Of a DNA stretch of 64,000 nt, positions 52,271-61,342 are shown in pieces. Source of the stretch: Kangiella sp. (GTDB taxonomy: Bacteria > Pseudomonadota > Gammaproteobacteria > Enterobacterales > Kangiellaceae); the NCBI GenBank assembly GCA_028284185.1, contig JANQSG010000004.1, positions 35,248 to 99,247 on the forward strand, in the 5' to 3' direction. The translations under genes were made by a program, and so were the position numbers. The notes beneath the pieces are model-generated. The model was given only the letters and a program-made list of their open reading frames with translations. It made no database searches and was not told where the DNA came from. Every line of letters starts with the position of its first letter. Positions within the stretch are counted from its first letter, which is position 1.

Positions 52271-52930
52271 ATGATGGAAAATACAAAGAGGTGGGATATG
52301 AAAAAAGTTCTGATAATTGTTTTGGCTATGGCTTCAACTTTAGGTTTGTTTTTAGTGATGAACCATTTGATAAATAAACCTCAGCAGACAATAAAAGAGC
52401 CAGTAAAAATAATAGAAGCTCCAGTGATGGTTGAACCTAAACCAGAAGAATCACAACCCACTTCAGTACCGCAACTGCCTGCTGCTTCGATTGAGCCTGC
52501 GTTGGGTGATTCTATGGATATTCAGATAACAGAAACTCAAATCTCACCACTGGAGCCAATCAATATAGATGGAGTAACGATTGATACTTTTGAACTGCCA
52601 GAATTTTATACTTTAGCTGGTCAGGGTGGATTGGGCACTGATCGGCAGGCGATGGCTTTGTTCCAAGTCACTCCACACTATCCGCCAGAGGCCTTAAGCA
52701 AAGGAATTGAAGGCTGGGTGAAGCTATCTTATGACGTAACAGTACAGGGCTTAGCAACCAATATAAAAATCATTCAGGCTGAGCCGCGTAAAGTGTTCAA
52801 CACAGCTGCCAAAAAAGCATTAATGCGTTGGAAGTTTAAGGTTGGTAGGGAAAATGGCCAAGCCGTTGGTTTACAAAATCAAACAGTAGTAATGCAGTTT
52901 AATTTAGATTCTGGTTTGGCAAATAAATAA
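52271..52930 (+). CDS. TonB family energy transducer-like protein
   Basis: N-terminal TM, P/E-rich linker, C-terminal VTPHYPPEALSKGIEGWVKLSYDVTVQGLATNIKIIQAEPRKVFNTAAKKALMRWKF. Confidence 0.85.
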   Translation: MMENTKRWDMKKVLIIVLAMASTLGLFLVMNHLINKPQQTIKEPVKIIEAPVMVEPKPEESQPTSVPQLPAASIEPALGDSMDIQITETQISPLEPINIDGVTIDTFELPEFYTLAGQGGLGTDRQAMALFQVTPHYPPEALSKGIEGWVKLSYDVTVQGLATNIKIIQAEPRKVFNTAAKKALMRWKFKVGRENGQAVGLQNQTVVMQFNLDSGLANK

Positions 52931-52944
52931 TAAAACAGTTTTTA

Positions 52945-53002
52945 CGCCCAGCTTACTCCTTAGAGTAAAATTCGAGTTGCTACCCCTGCTGGGCGTTTTT
53001 TT
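52945..53002 (+). terminator. Terminator of TonB-like gene, 3' arm inside convergent CDS
   Basis: CGCCCAGC (52945-52952) / GCTGGGCG (52988-52995) + T7, with nested ACTCcttaGAGT; the hydrolase CDS ends at 52960. Confidence 0.6.
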
Positions 53003-53676
53003 ATAAAATCATCAATTAAATTCGCACATTCCTGGGCATTACCTTGTGCTATCAAATGAGTGCCTTTTAATTTTTTCACCGTCAGATTTTCAAAACATTG
53101 CTGATAAGATTTTAGGTTCTTAGCGGGAACCAGCCAATCGTCAGTTGCCTGTATATAAAGAGTTTTTTGGTTAACTTTTTGTGTTGGCAGTGTGAGTGTG
53201 CGCATATCTTTGATCCGCCCTGCTAATTGCTGTTCGGTAACATCCTGCATGGCTTGCTTAAATAACGCCATTAATTCATCGTTACCGCCTTTACCAAATA
53301 ATGCTTTCGCTAAAGCTTTTTCAGGTAGTGGTGGTTTTTTAATAATGTTCATGGAAAAGTATTTTTCCAACTCTGTCAGCTTGGTGGGGTTTTCTAAAAA
53401 ACTGGCCATAATAATCAGCTTTTCAATATGTAGATTTCCACGGATCGCTAATTGAGTGGCTATATGCCCAGCGTAGGATTCTGCTACTAATACCAAGTTG
53501 TTATCTCTATACTTTTGCTCTAAATATTGAGTATAAGCATGTTTATCTTGGTGAGGATTTAATGGCTCGATAGTATTATCAAGCCCTTTTTGGGTAAGTA
53601 AACGACTTAAAGGTTGATATAGAAAACCAGAACCATCCATGCCGGGCATTAAAATAATCAGAGAGTTTTTATTCAT
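52960..53676 (-). CDS. Alpha/beta hydrolase
   Basis: LIILMPGMDGSGFLYQPLSRLL, LVAESYAGHIATQLAIR; start at 53676 (MNKNSL), upstream ATG overlaps a terminator hairpin. Confidence 0.8.
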   Translation of the reverse strand: MNKNSLIILMPGMDGSGFLYQPLSRLLTQKGLDNTIEPLNPHQDKHAYTQYLEQKYRDNNLVLVAESYAGHIATQLAIRGNLHIEKLIIMASFLENPTKLTELEKYFSMNIIKKPPLPEKALAKALFGKGGNDELMALFKQAMQDVTEQQLAGRIKDMRTLTLPTQKVNQKTLYIQATDDWLVPAKNLKSYQQCFENLTVKKLKGTHLIAQGNAQECANLIDDFIKKRPAGVATRILL

Positions 53677-53685
53677 AGTATGAAA

Positions 53686-53704
53686 AGGGCTCAACTGAGC
53701 CCTA
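53686..53704 (-). terminator. Terminator of pfp
   Basis: Minus strand AGGGCTCAGTTGAGCCCTTTTC. Confidence 0.65.
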
Positions 53705-53719
53705 CATTTAAAATTAGTG

Positions 53720-54982
53720 TTAAAGTTTAAACTTCTTTTTAATCTTTTTCTTAACTAATTCGTTTTTCAGTTCTACATATTGTGGCAAGCCGTTTTTATA
53801 AGGCGGATAAGATTCACCTTGAATTAGCGGCTGTAGGTATTGGCGACACTCTTCAGTAATGCTAAAACCATCACGAGAAATGTATTTACGCGGCATCATT
53901 TTTTCAACATTGGCAACGTCTGCCAGTTTGGCCTCACCCACTTTCCAGGAGTATTTTTTGGTTTTCTTGCGCACGATAGTTGGCATTACCGCATTCTTAC
54001 CAGCATCAGCAAATTCAACCGCAGCCTGGCCCATAACATAGGCTTGTTCAACATCAGTAGCCGAAGCAATATGGCGTGCTGCACGTTGCAAGTAGTCGGA
54101 AACTGCCCAATGGTATTTATAGCCGAGTTCTGTTTTAACCATTTGTGCAACCACTGGCGCTACCCCACCTAATTGTTTATGACCAAAGGCATCAACCGTT
54201 CCTGCATCAGCCAGAAAGGTTCCATCTTTGTAAGCTGCACCTTCAGAAACCACAATGGCGCAGTAACCAAATTTCTTAACCGTTCTTTGCACTTTTTTAA
54301 GGAATTTTTCTTTATTAAAGGCAATTTCCGGGAACAGGATAATGTGTGGTGCATCGCCTTCTTTTTCGCAAGCCAAACCACCAGCAGCGGCAATCCAGCC
54401 AGCATGACGGCCCATCACCTCCATGACGAAAACCTTAGTTGAACTTTCTGCCATAGACTTAACATCAAAAGCGGCTTCACGAATAGAAACAGCGACATAT
54501 TTAGCAACTGAACCAAAGCCAGGGCAATTGTCAGTAATCGGCAAATCATTATCCACGGTTTTAGGAATACCAATACAGGTAATCGGATAACCCATGGTTT
54601 CGCTTAATTGAGATACTTTATGCGCAGTGTCCTGCGAATCGCCGCCACCGTTATAGAAAAAATAACGAATATCGTGAGCTTTAAAGACTTCAATCAAACG
54701 CTCGTATTCGGCTTTGTTTTCTTCAATGCTTTTCAGTTTATAGCGGCAAGAACCAAAAGCTCCTGATGGCGTATGCTTGAGGGCAGCAATATCTTTTTTA
54801 GTTTCTTTACTGGTATCAATCAGTTCTTCACGCAGAGCGCCGATGATGCCATTGCGACCGGCATAAACCTTATTGATATTGTTAGATTTACGTGCAGTTT
54901 CAATTACGCCGCAAGCGGTTGCGTTAATTACTGCCGTTACGCCGCCGGATTGGGCGTAGAAGGCGTTATATTTCTTAGCCAT
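53720..54982 (-). CDS. pfp: Diphosphate (PPi)--fructose-6-phosphate 1-phosphotransferase
   Basis: YNGGGDSQDTAHKVS and GIPKTVDNDLPITDNCPGFGS: Asp/Lys at the positions distinguishing PPi- from ATP-PFK (ATP type GGDGS / PGTIDND). Confidence 0.9.
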   Translation of the reverse strand: MAKKYNAFYAQSGGVTAVINATACGVIETARKSNNINKVYAGRNGIIGALREELIDTSKETKKDIAALKHTPSGAFGSCRYKLKSIEENKAEYERLIEVFKAHDIRYFFYNGGGDSQDTAHKVSQLSETMGYPITCIGIPKTVDNDLPITDNCPGFGSVAKYVAVSIREAAFDVKSMAESSTKVFVMEVMGRHAGWIAAAGGLACEKEGDAPHIILFPEIAFNKEKFLKKVQRTVKKFGYCAIVVSEGAAYKDGTFLADAGTVDAFGHKQLGGVAPVVAQMVKTELGYKYHWAVSDYLQRAARHIASATDVEQAYVMGQAAVEFADAGKNAVMPTIVRKKTKKYSWKVGEAKLADVANVEKMMPRKYISRDGFSITEECRQYLQPLIQGESYPPYKNGLPQYVELKNELVKKKIKKKFKL

Positions 54983-55007
54983 AAGCATCCTTTAACTCTT
55001 TACTATC

Positions 55008-55149
55008 AGAATAGAAATTTAAGCTAATGCGCTCATTGATTCATCGTTATGATGATTCTAAAAATGCTCATTTAGGAATACTAAACTCCGCTTTTTGCTA
55101 TCATCATTGCCTCGACTCAATGATGCTCTTAACGCTTAAATTTTATTCT
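55008..55149. repeat. ~142-bp imperfect inverted-repeat (MITE-like or structured) element
   Basis: Terminal arms AGAATAGAAATTTAAGC (55008-55024) / GCTTAAATTTTATTCT (55134-55149); inner GCTCATTGA/TCAATGATGC, ATGATGAT/ATCATCAT, TTTAG/CTAAA. Confidence 0.7.
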
Positions 55150-55277
55150 ATTGAGATGGTTTGTCGAATTTTGTGCTGATTTTAACCTATTTAGGATTTT
55201 CTCGCTTGAAAAGATGACGAAAAATTCCGCTTGGCTTATGATAAGGGCCAGTCTTTCATAGAAATTTCATACAGCCG

Positions 55278-56630
55278 ATGCATATTCATATCTTGGGGAT
55301 TTGCGGCACCTTTATGGGTGGTATAGCGCTACTGGCAAAACAGCAGGGTATTTCGGTCAGTGGCAGCGATCAAAATGTTTATCCGCCGATGAGCACCCAG
55401 CTGCAAGAGCAGGGCATTGAATTGATCCAGGGTTTTGATCCCCGGCATATTCCTGAGCAGACCGATTGTGTAGTGATTGGCAATGCCATGTCGCGTGGTA
55501 ATCCTTCGGTGGAATATGTCTTGGAACATGGCCTGAATTACCGTTCTGGCCCACAATGGTTGGCGGAAAATATCATTCGTGATAAATGGGTTTTGGCTGC
55601 TGCGGGCACTCACGGTAAAACCACTACTGCCAGTATGTTGGCCTGGATATTGCAATATTCAAATTTAGAGCCAGGTTTTTTAATTGGTGGGGTACCGGAA
55701 AATTTTGGCATTTCTGCACGCTTAACCGAATCACCATTTTTTGTGGTGGAAGCTGATGAATATGATACTGCTTTTTTTGATAAGCGTTCCAAATTTGTGC
55801 ACTATCGACCACGTACCTTGATTATGAATAACCTGGAGTTTGATCATGCGGATATTTTTGAAAATCTAGCCGCGATTCAAAAACAGTTTCATCATCTAAT
55901 TCGTATTGTTCCTGGTAATGGTTTGGTGATTTATCCTGAAATCGAGAAGAATCTACAGCAGGTGATTGAGCAGGGTTTATGGTCTGAAGCGGAATTGACT
56001 CAATCGACTCAAGGTTGGTTGTATAAGTTGATCAGGGAAGATGCGAGCCATTTTGAAGTCTATTTCAAAGGTGAATTACAAGGAGAGATTCAGTGGGATC
56101 TGATTGGTTTACATAATGCCAATAACGCTCTGGCAGCGATTGCGGCTGCGCGTCATGCCGGAGTGCCAGCCAAACATTGTTGTGATGCTCTGGTGGAATT
56201 TCAGAATGTGAAGCGTCGTATGGAGCTAAAAGGTGAAGCTGCTGGAGTCGCCGTGTATGACGATTTTGCGCACCATCCAACCGCTATAGAAACAACGCTT
56301 GCTGGCTTTAGAGCTAAGGTGGGTCAGGACAGAATCATTGCCATAGTCGATTTGCGCTCGGCCACTATGCGCTCTGGCGTGCATAAAGAAACCCTATTGG
56401 CTTCGCTAAAGGCTGCCGATAAGATCATTATCCATAAGCCTGATGAGTTTGCCTGGCAGTTTCCTCAAGAGCAACTGGCGCAATTTGAAAACCTGTTCAT
56501 CTTAAGTGACCTTGATTCTATCCTGAGTAAAGTCAAAGTCATGGTACAATCAGGCGATAAAATTCTTGTGATGTCCAATGGTGGTTTCGGTGGTATTCAC
56601 CAAAAGCTATTGCAGCAAATAATGGAATAA
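55278..56630 (+). CDS. mpl: UDP-N-acetylmuramate:L-alanyl-gamma-D-glutamyl-meso-diaminopimelate ligase
   Basis: MHIHILGICGTFMGGIALLAKQQGISVSGSDQNVYPPMS, AAGTHGKTTTASMLAWI, DDFAHHPTAIETTL. Confidence 0.96.
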   Translation: MHIHILGICGTFMGGIALLAKQQGISVSGSDQNVYPPMSTQLQEQGIELIQGFDPRHIPEQTDCVVIGNAMSRGNPSVEYVLEHGLNYRSGPQWLAENIIRDKWVLAAAGTHGKTTTASMLAWILQYSNLEPGFLIGGVPENFGISARLTESPFFVVEADEYDTAFFDKRSKFVHYRPRTLIMNNLEFDHADIFENLAAIQKQFHHLIRIVPGNGLVIYPEIEKNLQQVIEQGLWSEAELTQSTQGWLYKLIREDASHFEVYFKGELQGEIQWDLIGLHNANNALAAIAAARHAGVPAKHCCDALVEFQNVKRRMELKGEAAGVAVYDDFAHHPTAIETTLAGFRAKVGQDRIIAIVDLRSATMRSGVHKETLLASLKAADKIIIHKPDEFAWQFPQEQLAQFENLFILSDLDSILSKVKVMVQSGDKILVMSNGGFGGIHQKLLQQIME

Positions 56631-57251
56631 ATGATGAGAAAACAAACGGCCATTACCCTGGCGATTACTGGTGCTTCTGGTGCGCCTTATGCGCTACGCC
56701 TAATCCAGCAGCTCGCCAGTCATTACGAGCATTGTTACTTAATGGTCTCCAGTGCGGCACGGGTGGTTTTGGCGACTGAATGCGATATTCAGGTTAATAA
56801 ATCGCCCAGCGTGTTGAAAAAAGCATTAACCGAAAGTTTGCAATTGCCAGAGGGTTTTGTTCAGGCGTTTTCTAATGATAACTGGATGTCGCCAGTGGCC
56901 AGTGGTTCCAGTGCACCGAAACAAATGATTATTTGCCCCTGTTCAACGGGGACCTTAAGCGCTATTGCTTGTGGGGCTTCGGACAATCTAATCGAGCGGG
57001 CGGCAGACGTGATTTTAAAAGAGCGAGGCCAATTAATTTTAGTACCGCGTGAAACCCCTTACAATACTATCCACTTGCAAAATATGACCAGGCTTTCAGA
57101 AGTTGGAGCGACTATCCTGCCTGCTTCGCCAGGCTTTTATAATCAACCCGACTCGATTGATGACTTAATCGATTTTGTAGTGGCAAGGATTCTGGATCAT
57201 TTAGGACTTGAACATACATTAGGACATCGCTGGGGTTATTCTGGAAATTAG
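56631..57251 (+). CDS. ubiX: Flavin prenyltransferase UbiX
   Basis: [67 protein letters not shown]. Confidence 0.95.
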   Translation: MMRKQTAITLAITGASGAPYALRLIQQLASHYEHCYLMVSSAARVVLATECDIQVNKSPSVLKKALTESLQLPEGFVQAFSNDNWMSPVASGSSAPKQMIICPCSTGTLSAIACGASDNLIERAADVILKERGQLILVPRETPYNTIHLQNMTRLSEVGATILPASPGFYNQPDSIDDLIDFVVARILDHLGLEHTLGHRWGYSGN

Positions 57252-57269
57252 TATTCCATAATTATTGGC

Positions 57270-57339
57270 GTCATTCCCGTGAAGGCGGGAATCTTTGTTT
57301 GGCAGCACTTTAGGAGGTTCCCGCCTTCGCGGGAATGAC
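57270..57339. repeat. Inverted pair of GTCATTCCCGYGAAGGCGGGAATC-type dispersed repeats
   Basis: GTCATTCCCGTGAAGGCGGGAATC (57270-57293) and GGTTCCCGCCTTCGCGGGAATGAC (57316-57339). Confidence 0.8.
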
Positions 57340-57369
57340 ACTAAAGTAAATAATAAAGACGGTAAAACA

Positions 57370-58311
57370 ATGACAAAAGCATTATCCATTTCTAACTTAT
57401 ACAAAACCTATGCTGGTGGTACTCAAGCACTGAAAGGCATTGATTTAGAAGTTGAGCAGGGGGATTTTTTTGCGCTGCTTGGCCCCAATGGTGCGGGTAA
57501 ATCCACCGCGATTGGAATTATTAGTTCTTTGGTCAATAAAACTTCCGGTTCGGTCAGTGTGTTTGGCCATGATATTGACAAAGAGTTGACACAAGCCAAA
57601 CAAAATCTGGGTTTGGTACCGCAAGAATTTAACTTCAATATGTTTGAAGGTGTCGAGCAAATTATCTTGCAGCAAGCGGGCTATTATGGCATTGACCGTA
57701 AAGAAGCCAAGCGTCGTGCTCAGCCCTTGTTGGAAGAATTAGGCTTATGGGACAAGCGCAATAGTCAATCGCGCGAACTCTCTGGTGGTATGAAGCGTCG
57801 CCTGATGATTGCGCGAGGTTTAATTCACAGCCCTAAACTTTTAATCCTGGATGAACCAACGGCAGGGGTTGATATCGAATTAAGACGCTCCATGTGGGAT
57901 TTTATGCAACGTTTGAATGAGCAGGGCACTACCATTGTATTGACCACACATTATCTGGAAGAAGCGGAAAGCTTGTGCCGTAATATTGCGATTATTAATC
58001 AGGGTGAGATTGTACAAAATACCGATATGAAATCATTGTTGGCACAGTTGGATATGGAAACTTTTGTGCTGGATACTCAAGGTTTGCCCGAACAACTGCC
58101 CGATTTTAGTGATTATGAAATCCGCCGTCGTGATGACAGTACGCTGGAAGTCGATGTGCAAAAAGGTGCTGGTGTGAATGGAGTTTTTGCGGCATTAAGT
58201 GAACACAATATTAGTGTGCTCAGTATGCGCAACAAGGCCAATCGCCTGGAAGAATTATTTGTGCGGATGGTGGAAAGCGGCGCTAACTCAGAGCAAAAGG
58301 CGGGAGAATAA
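57370..58311 (+). CDS. ABC transporter ATP-binding protein
   Basis: LLGPNGAGKSTAIGIISSL, SRELSGGMKRRLMIARGLIHSPKLLILDEPTAGVD; likely ATG 57370. Confidence 0.95.
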   Translation: MTKALSISNLYKTYAGGTQALKGIDLEVEQGDFFALLGPNGAGKSTAIGIISSLVNKTSGSVSVFGHDIDKELTQAKQNLGLVPQEFNFNMFEGVEQIILQQAGYYGIDRKEAKRRAQPLLEELGLWDKRNSQSRELSGGMKRRLMIARGLIHSPKLLILDEPTAGVDIELRRSMWDFMQRLNEQGTTIVLTTHYLEEAESLCRNIAIINQGEIVQNTDMKSLLAQLDMETFVLDTQGLPEQLPDFSDYEIRRRDDSTLEVDVQKGAGVNGVFAALSEHNISVLSMRNKANRLEELFVRMVESGANSEQKAGE

Positions 58312-58313
58312 TT

Positions 58314-59111
58314 ATGCAAAGAATTGATACCACGCCGATACAAGGCTCGAACTGGGTAGCTTTTAAGACCATTATTTATAAAGAAATCACCCGCTTTATG
58401 CGCATCTGGGTGCAAACTATTTTGCCACCCGCCATTACCATGAGCTTGTATTTTGTGATCTTTGGTAACTTGATTGGCTCGCGGGTTGGCACTATGGATG
58501 GCTTGCCTTATATGGAATTTATCGTGCCAGGTTTGATTATGATGTCGGTGATCACTAACTCCTATTCTAATGTAGTTTCCTCATTTTTTAGTGCTAAATA
58601 TCAACGCTCGATTGAAGAAATGATGATCTCGCCAGTGCCCAACTGGATCATTTTAGCTGGCTTTATTGGCGGCGGTGTACTGCGTGGTTTATTGACCGGT
58701 GTTATTGTTACTGCAGTATCATTGTTTTTTATCGACAAGATTGTGATCCACAATATTTTTGTAGTCTTTAGTGTGGTGATCTTGACCTCCATTTTGTTCG
58801 CTCTGGCAGGCTTTTTAAATGCTTTGTTTGCCAAGTCATTTGATGATATTTCGATTATTCCCACCTTTGTCTTAACACCATTAACCTACTTAGGCGGCGT
58901 TTTTTACTCGATTCAACTACTGCCTGAATTTTGGCAGGGAGTCTCAAAGGTCAATCCAATTATTTATATGGTTAATGCTTTCCGCTATGGTTTTTTAGGC
59001 AAGTCGGATATCTCTATTGAAATGGCATTTGGGCTGATCCTTGTATTTATCACGATCTTGACATCTATTTGCTTATATCTTTTGCATAAAGGTAAAGGGC
59101 TACGTTCTTAG
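58314..59111 (+). CDS. ABC-2 type transporter permease
   Basis: Six hydrophobic segments, YMEFIVPGLIMMSVITNSYSNVVSSFF; adjacent to ATPase. Confidence 0.92.
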   Translation: MQRIDTTPIQGSNWVAFKTIIYKEITRFMRIWVQTILPPAITMSLYFVIFGNLIGSRVGTMDGLPYMEFIVPGLIMMSVITNSYSNVVSSFFSAKYQRSIEEMMISPVPNWIILAGFIGGGVLRGLLTGVIVTAVSLFFIDKIVIHNIFVVFSVVILTSILFALAGFLNALFAKSFDDISIIPTFVLTPLTYLGGVFYSIQLLPEFWQGVSKVNPIIYMVNAFRYGFLGKSDISIEMAFGLILVFITILTSICLYLLHKGKGLRS

Positions 59112-59126
59112 CCCTTCAATTTATTG

Positions 59127-59720
59127 ATGGATTATTCTGATAACAGCTTGATCCCGATTTTTCCATTACAAAAAGTGGTTTTTCCCGATAGTGTTTTACA
59201 CCTGCAGATTTTTGAGCAGCGTTATCTGGATATGTTGTCGCAGCAACTTGCTAAGGGCGAAGGTTTTGGTACCTGTCTGATTAAAAAAGGTCAGGAAGTA
59301 GGGTTTCCAGCAACTCCATTTGCGATGGGAACCTATGTCGAAATTGTGGATTTTGATCAGTCCGCAAAGGGTCTGTTGAATATCAGTTGCATCGGTAAGC
59401 GGCGCTTTATGTTGAATAATCTTGAAACACTACCATCGGGTTTGTTGACTGCTAATGTTTCATGGCTAATGCCAATAATGCAGAAGCGGCTTGCAGATGA
59501 AGGTTCAGAGTTGATCGCTTTGTTGCAGGATCTGTCTCAGCATCCGCAAGTGGATATTCTCGATGATGCGGAAAAATGGTCTGAACTTGGTTTTGTGATG
59601 GAGCGGTTGACTGAATATATGCCCATTGATGAACCTCAAAAACAAGCCATTTTAGAGATTTCCAATCTGGATTTACGGCAGGCAATGCTTTACCAAATTT
59701 TGGCATGGTTGCAAAACTAA
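59127..59720 (+). CDS. LON peptidase substrate-binding domain protein
   Basis: IPIFPLQKVVFPDSVLHLQIFEQRYLDML, FGTCLIKKGQEVG. Confidence 0.88.
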   Translation: MDYSDNSLIPIFPLQKVVFPDSVLHLQIFEQRYLDMLSQQLAKGEGFGTCLIKKGQEVGFPATPFAMGTYVEIVDFDQSAKGLLNISCIGKRRFMLNNLETLPSGLLTANVSWLMPIMQKRLADEGSELIALLQDLSQHPQVDILDDAEKWSELGFVMERLTEYMPIDEPQKQAILEISNLDLRQAMLYQILAWLQN

Positions 59721-59735
59721 CAACAGATTTTTGCT

Positions 59736-59764
59736 AAAAAAAAAGCCCATCCATTGGGATGGGC
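59736..59764 (-). terminator. Strong minus-strand Rho-independent terminator
   Basis: GCCCATCCCAATGGATGGGCTTTTTTTTT on the minus strand. Confidence 0.85.
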
Positions 59765-59853
59765 AAGTGGCTTGCGCATTGATTAGCTAACGCTATACGG
59801 GGTAGATGTATAGCCGATTAGCTGGGATAGTCAGCACATAAATAGTGCTCACG
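59736..59853 (-). ncRNA. Candidate small structured RNA (unknown family) with own terminator
   Basis: Minus strand: hairpins AGCAC/GTGCT, AGCTAA-GCTATAC/GTATAGC-TTAGCT, GCAAG/CTTGC, then terminator GCCCATCC caat GGATGGGC + T9; possible promoter TTGGCA (plus 59877-59882) N16 GATAAG. Confidence 0.4.
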
Positions 59854-59995
59854 CTTATCTAGTAAGCATAAAGTGTGCCAACTAATTTAACTGGTTGATT
59901 TTTAAGGTACTAAATGTTTTAAACCGAAAGCTTTTGTGAGCTGGAGCACAAAACTGTAAAGAATTTCAACGGCCCATAAAATGGAAATGGCCAGG

Positions 59996-60025
59996 ATAAA
60001 GCGGGTAAAAACCCGCTTTATTTAT
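59996..60025. terminator. Hairpin terminator between convergent genes
   Basis: ATAAAGCGGGTaaaaACCCGCTTTAT. Confidence 0.65.
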
Positions 60026-60037
60026 AGCAAGGAAAGG

Positions 60038-61219
60038 CTAAATTCGTGGATCCAAATCTTCTTCGTAATCAACGCCATCAACTTCAAAACCGAATAGTTT
60101 AAAAAACTCGTGTTTGTAGCCTGCGTAGTCGGAAATTTCAGAAATATTTTCGGTGGTAGCAATATCCCAAAGGGCTTCAACCTTGTTTTGAATTTCATCG
60201 TCCAGCTCTTTCAAATCCAAACGGAAACGACGGGTATCATCATAGATAGCTTTGCCACCAACCATTTGATCGTGAATTAAACCTTTGATTTGTTCCACCG
60301 GATTTTCATGTACACTAGCCTCTTTCATAACTTTATAGAGCAATGAAATATAAAGTGGCATTACCGGAATGGCCGAGCTGGCTTGAGTCACGACTGCTTT
60401 TAAAACCGCAACATTGGCGGAGCCATGATATTTATCCTGCAGTTTTTGATGAATGGCGTGAGAAGCTCGATCCAAATCTTCCTTAGCTTTACCAATGGTG
60501 GCATGACCATAAATTGGCCAGGTTAATTTTTTACCAATATAAGTATAGGCGACAGTTTTAACTCCATCGGCCAGCACACCAGCTTCATCTAACGCATTAA
60601 GCCAAAGTTCCCAATCTTCACCGCCCATCACTTTAATCGTATTTTGAATATCTTCGTCAGTGGCTGGCTCAATGGAAACTTCGTGAACTTCACCTTTATC
60701 AGTATTTAGTGTTTTGCGTGTAACCGCATCACCAATGGGCTTTAATACAGATTTATAGACTTCGCCACTATCTGGATCCTGGCGGCGTGGTGAAGCCAGA
60801 GAATAAACCACTAAATCGATTTTACCCATCTCTTCTCGAATAATTTTAATAGCGTCTTCTTTAGCCTGATGGGAAAAGGCATCGCCATTAATGCTTTTAT
60901 ACCATAGGCCAGCTTTATCTGCGGCAAGTTCAAAACCACGATTGTTATACCAACCTGCAGTACCGGTTTTACGCTCAGATGCTTCTTTCTCAAAGAATAA
61001 ACCTAAGGTTTTAGCGCCATAACCAAAAGCGGATACCAGGCGCGAAGCCAAGCCATAACCGGTAGAAGAACCAATCACCAAAACATTTTTAGGTGCATTG
61101 GCCGGTGTTTGTGGAATTTCTTTTTTGATGTAATCAATTTGCTCTTGAACGTGGGCAACACAACCTTTGGGGTGCGATGCGGTACAAATAAAACCTCTAA
61201 CCTTAGGCTTGATAACCAT
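60038..61219 (-). CDS. fabV: Trans-2-enoyl-ACP/CoA reductase FabV
   Basis: MVIKPKVRGFICTASHPKGCVAHVQEQI, KNVLVIGSSTGYGLASRL, VYSLASPRRQDP, YTYIGKKLTWPIYGHATIGKAKEDLDRA. Confidence 0.96.
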   Translation of the reverse strand: MVIKPKVRGFICTASHPKGCVAHVQEQIDYIKKEIPQTPANAPKNVLVIGSSTGYGLASRLVSAFGYGAKTLGLFFEKEASERKTGTAGWYNNRGFELAADKAGLWYKSINGDAFSHQAKEDAIKIIREEMGKIDLVVYSLASPRRQDPDSGEVYKSVLKPIGDAVTRKTLNTDKGEVHEVSIEPATDEDIQNTIKVMGGEDWELWLNALDEAGVLADGVKTVAYTYIGKKLTWPIYGHATIGKAKEDLDRASHAIHQKLQDKYHGSANVAVLKAVVTQASSAIPVMPLYISLLYKVMKEASVHENPVEQIKGLIHDQMVGGKAIYDDTRRFRLDLKELDDEIQNKVEALWDIATTENISEISDYAGYKHEFFKLFGFEVDGVDYEEDLDPRI

Positions 61220-61342
61220 AAATCTCTCCGAGCTTTTTAGTCGATATGCTTAACATAAAATTGTCGCTATTGTACTCTTTTTTAGTGGTAAAGAGGTACA
61301 ACCAAAGCTAATATACAGAAAAAGAAATTAATAAATAAGTTC

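Noticed and set aside
59785-59823. Integron attC-like site in the 59.8-kb hairpin region
   Set aside because: The arms do not match R'/R'' core consensus (GTTRRRY/RYYYAAC) and no integrase or cassette is nearby.
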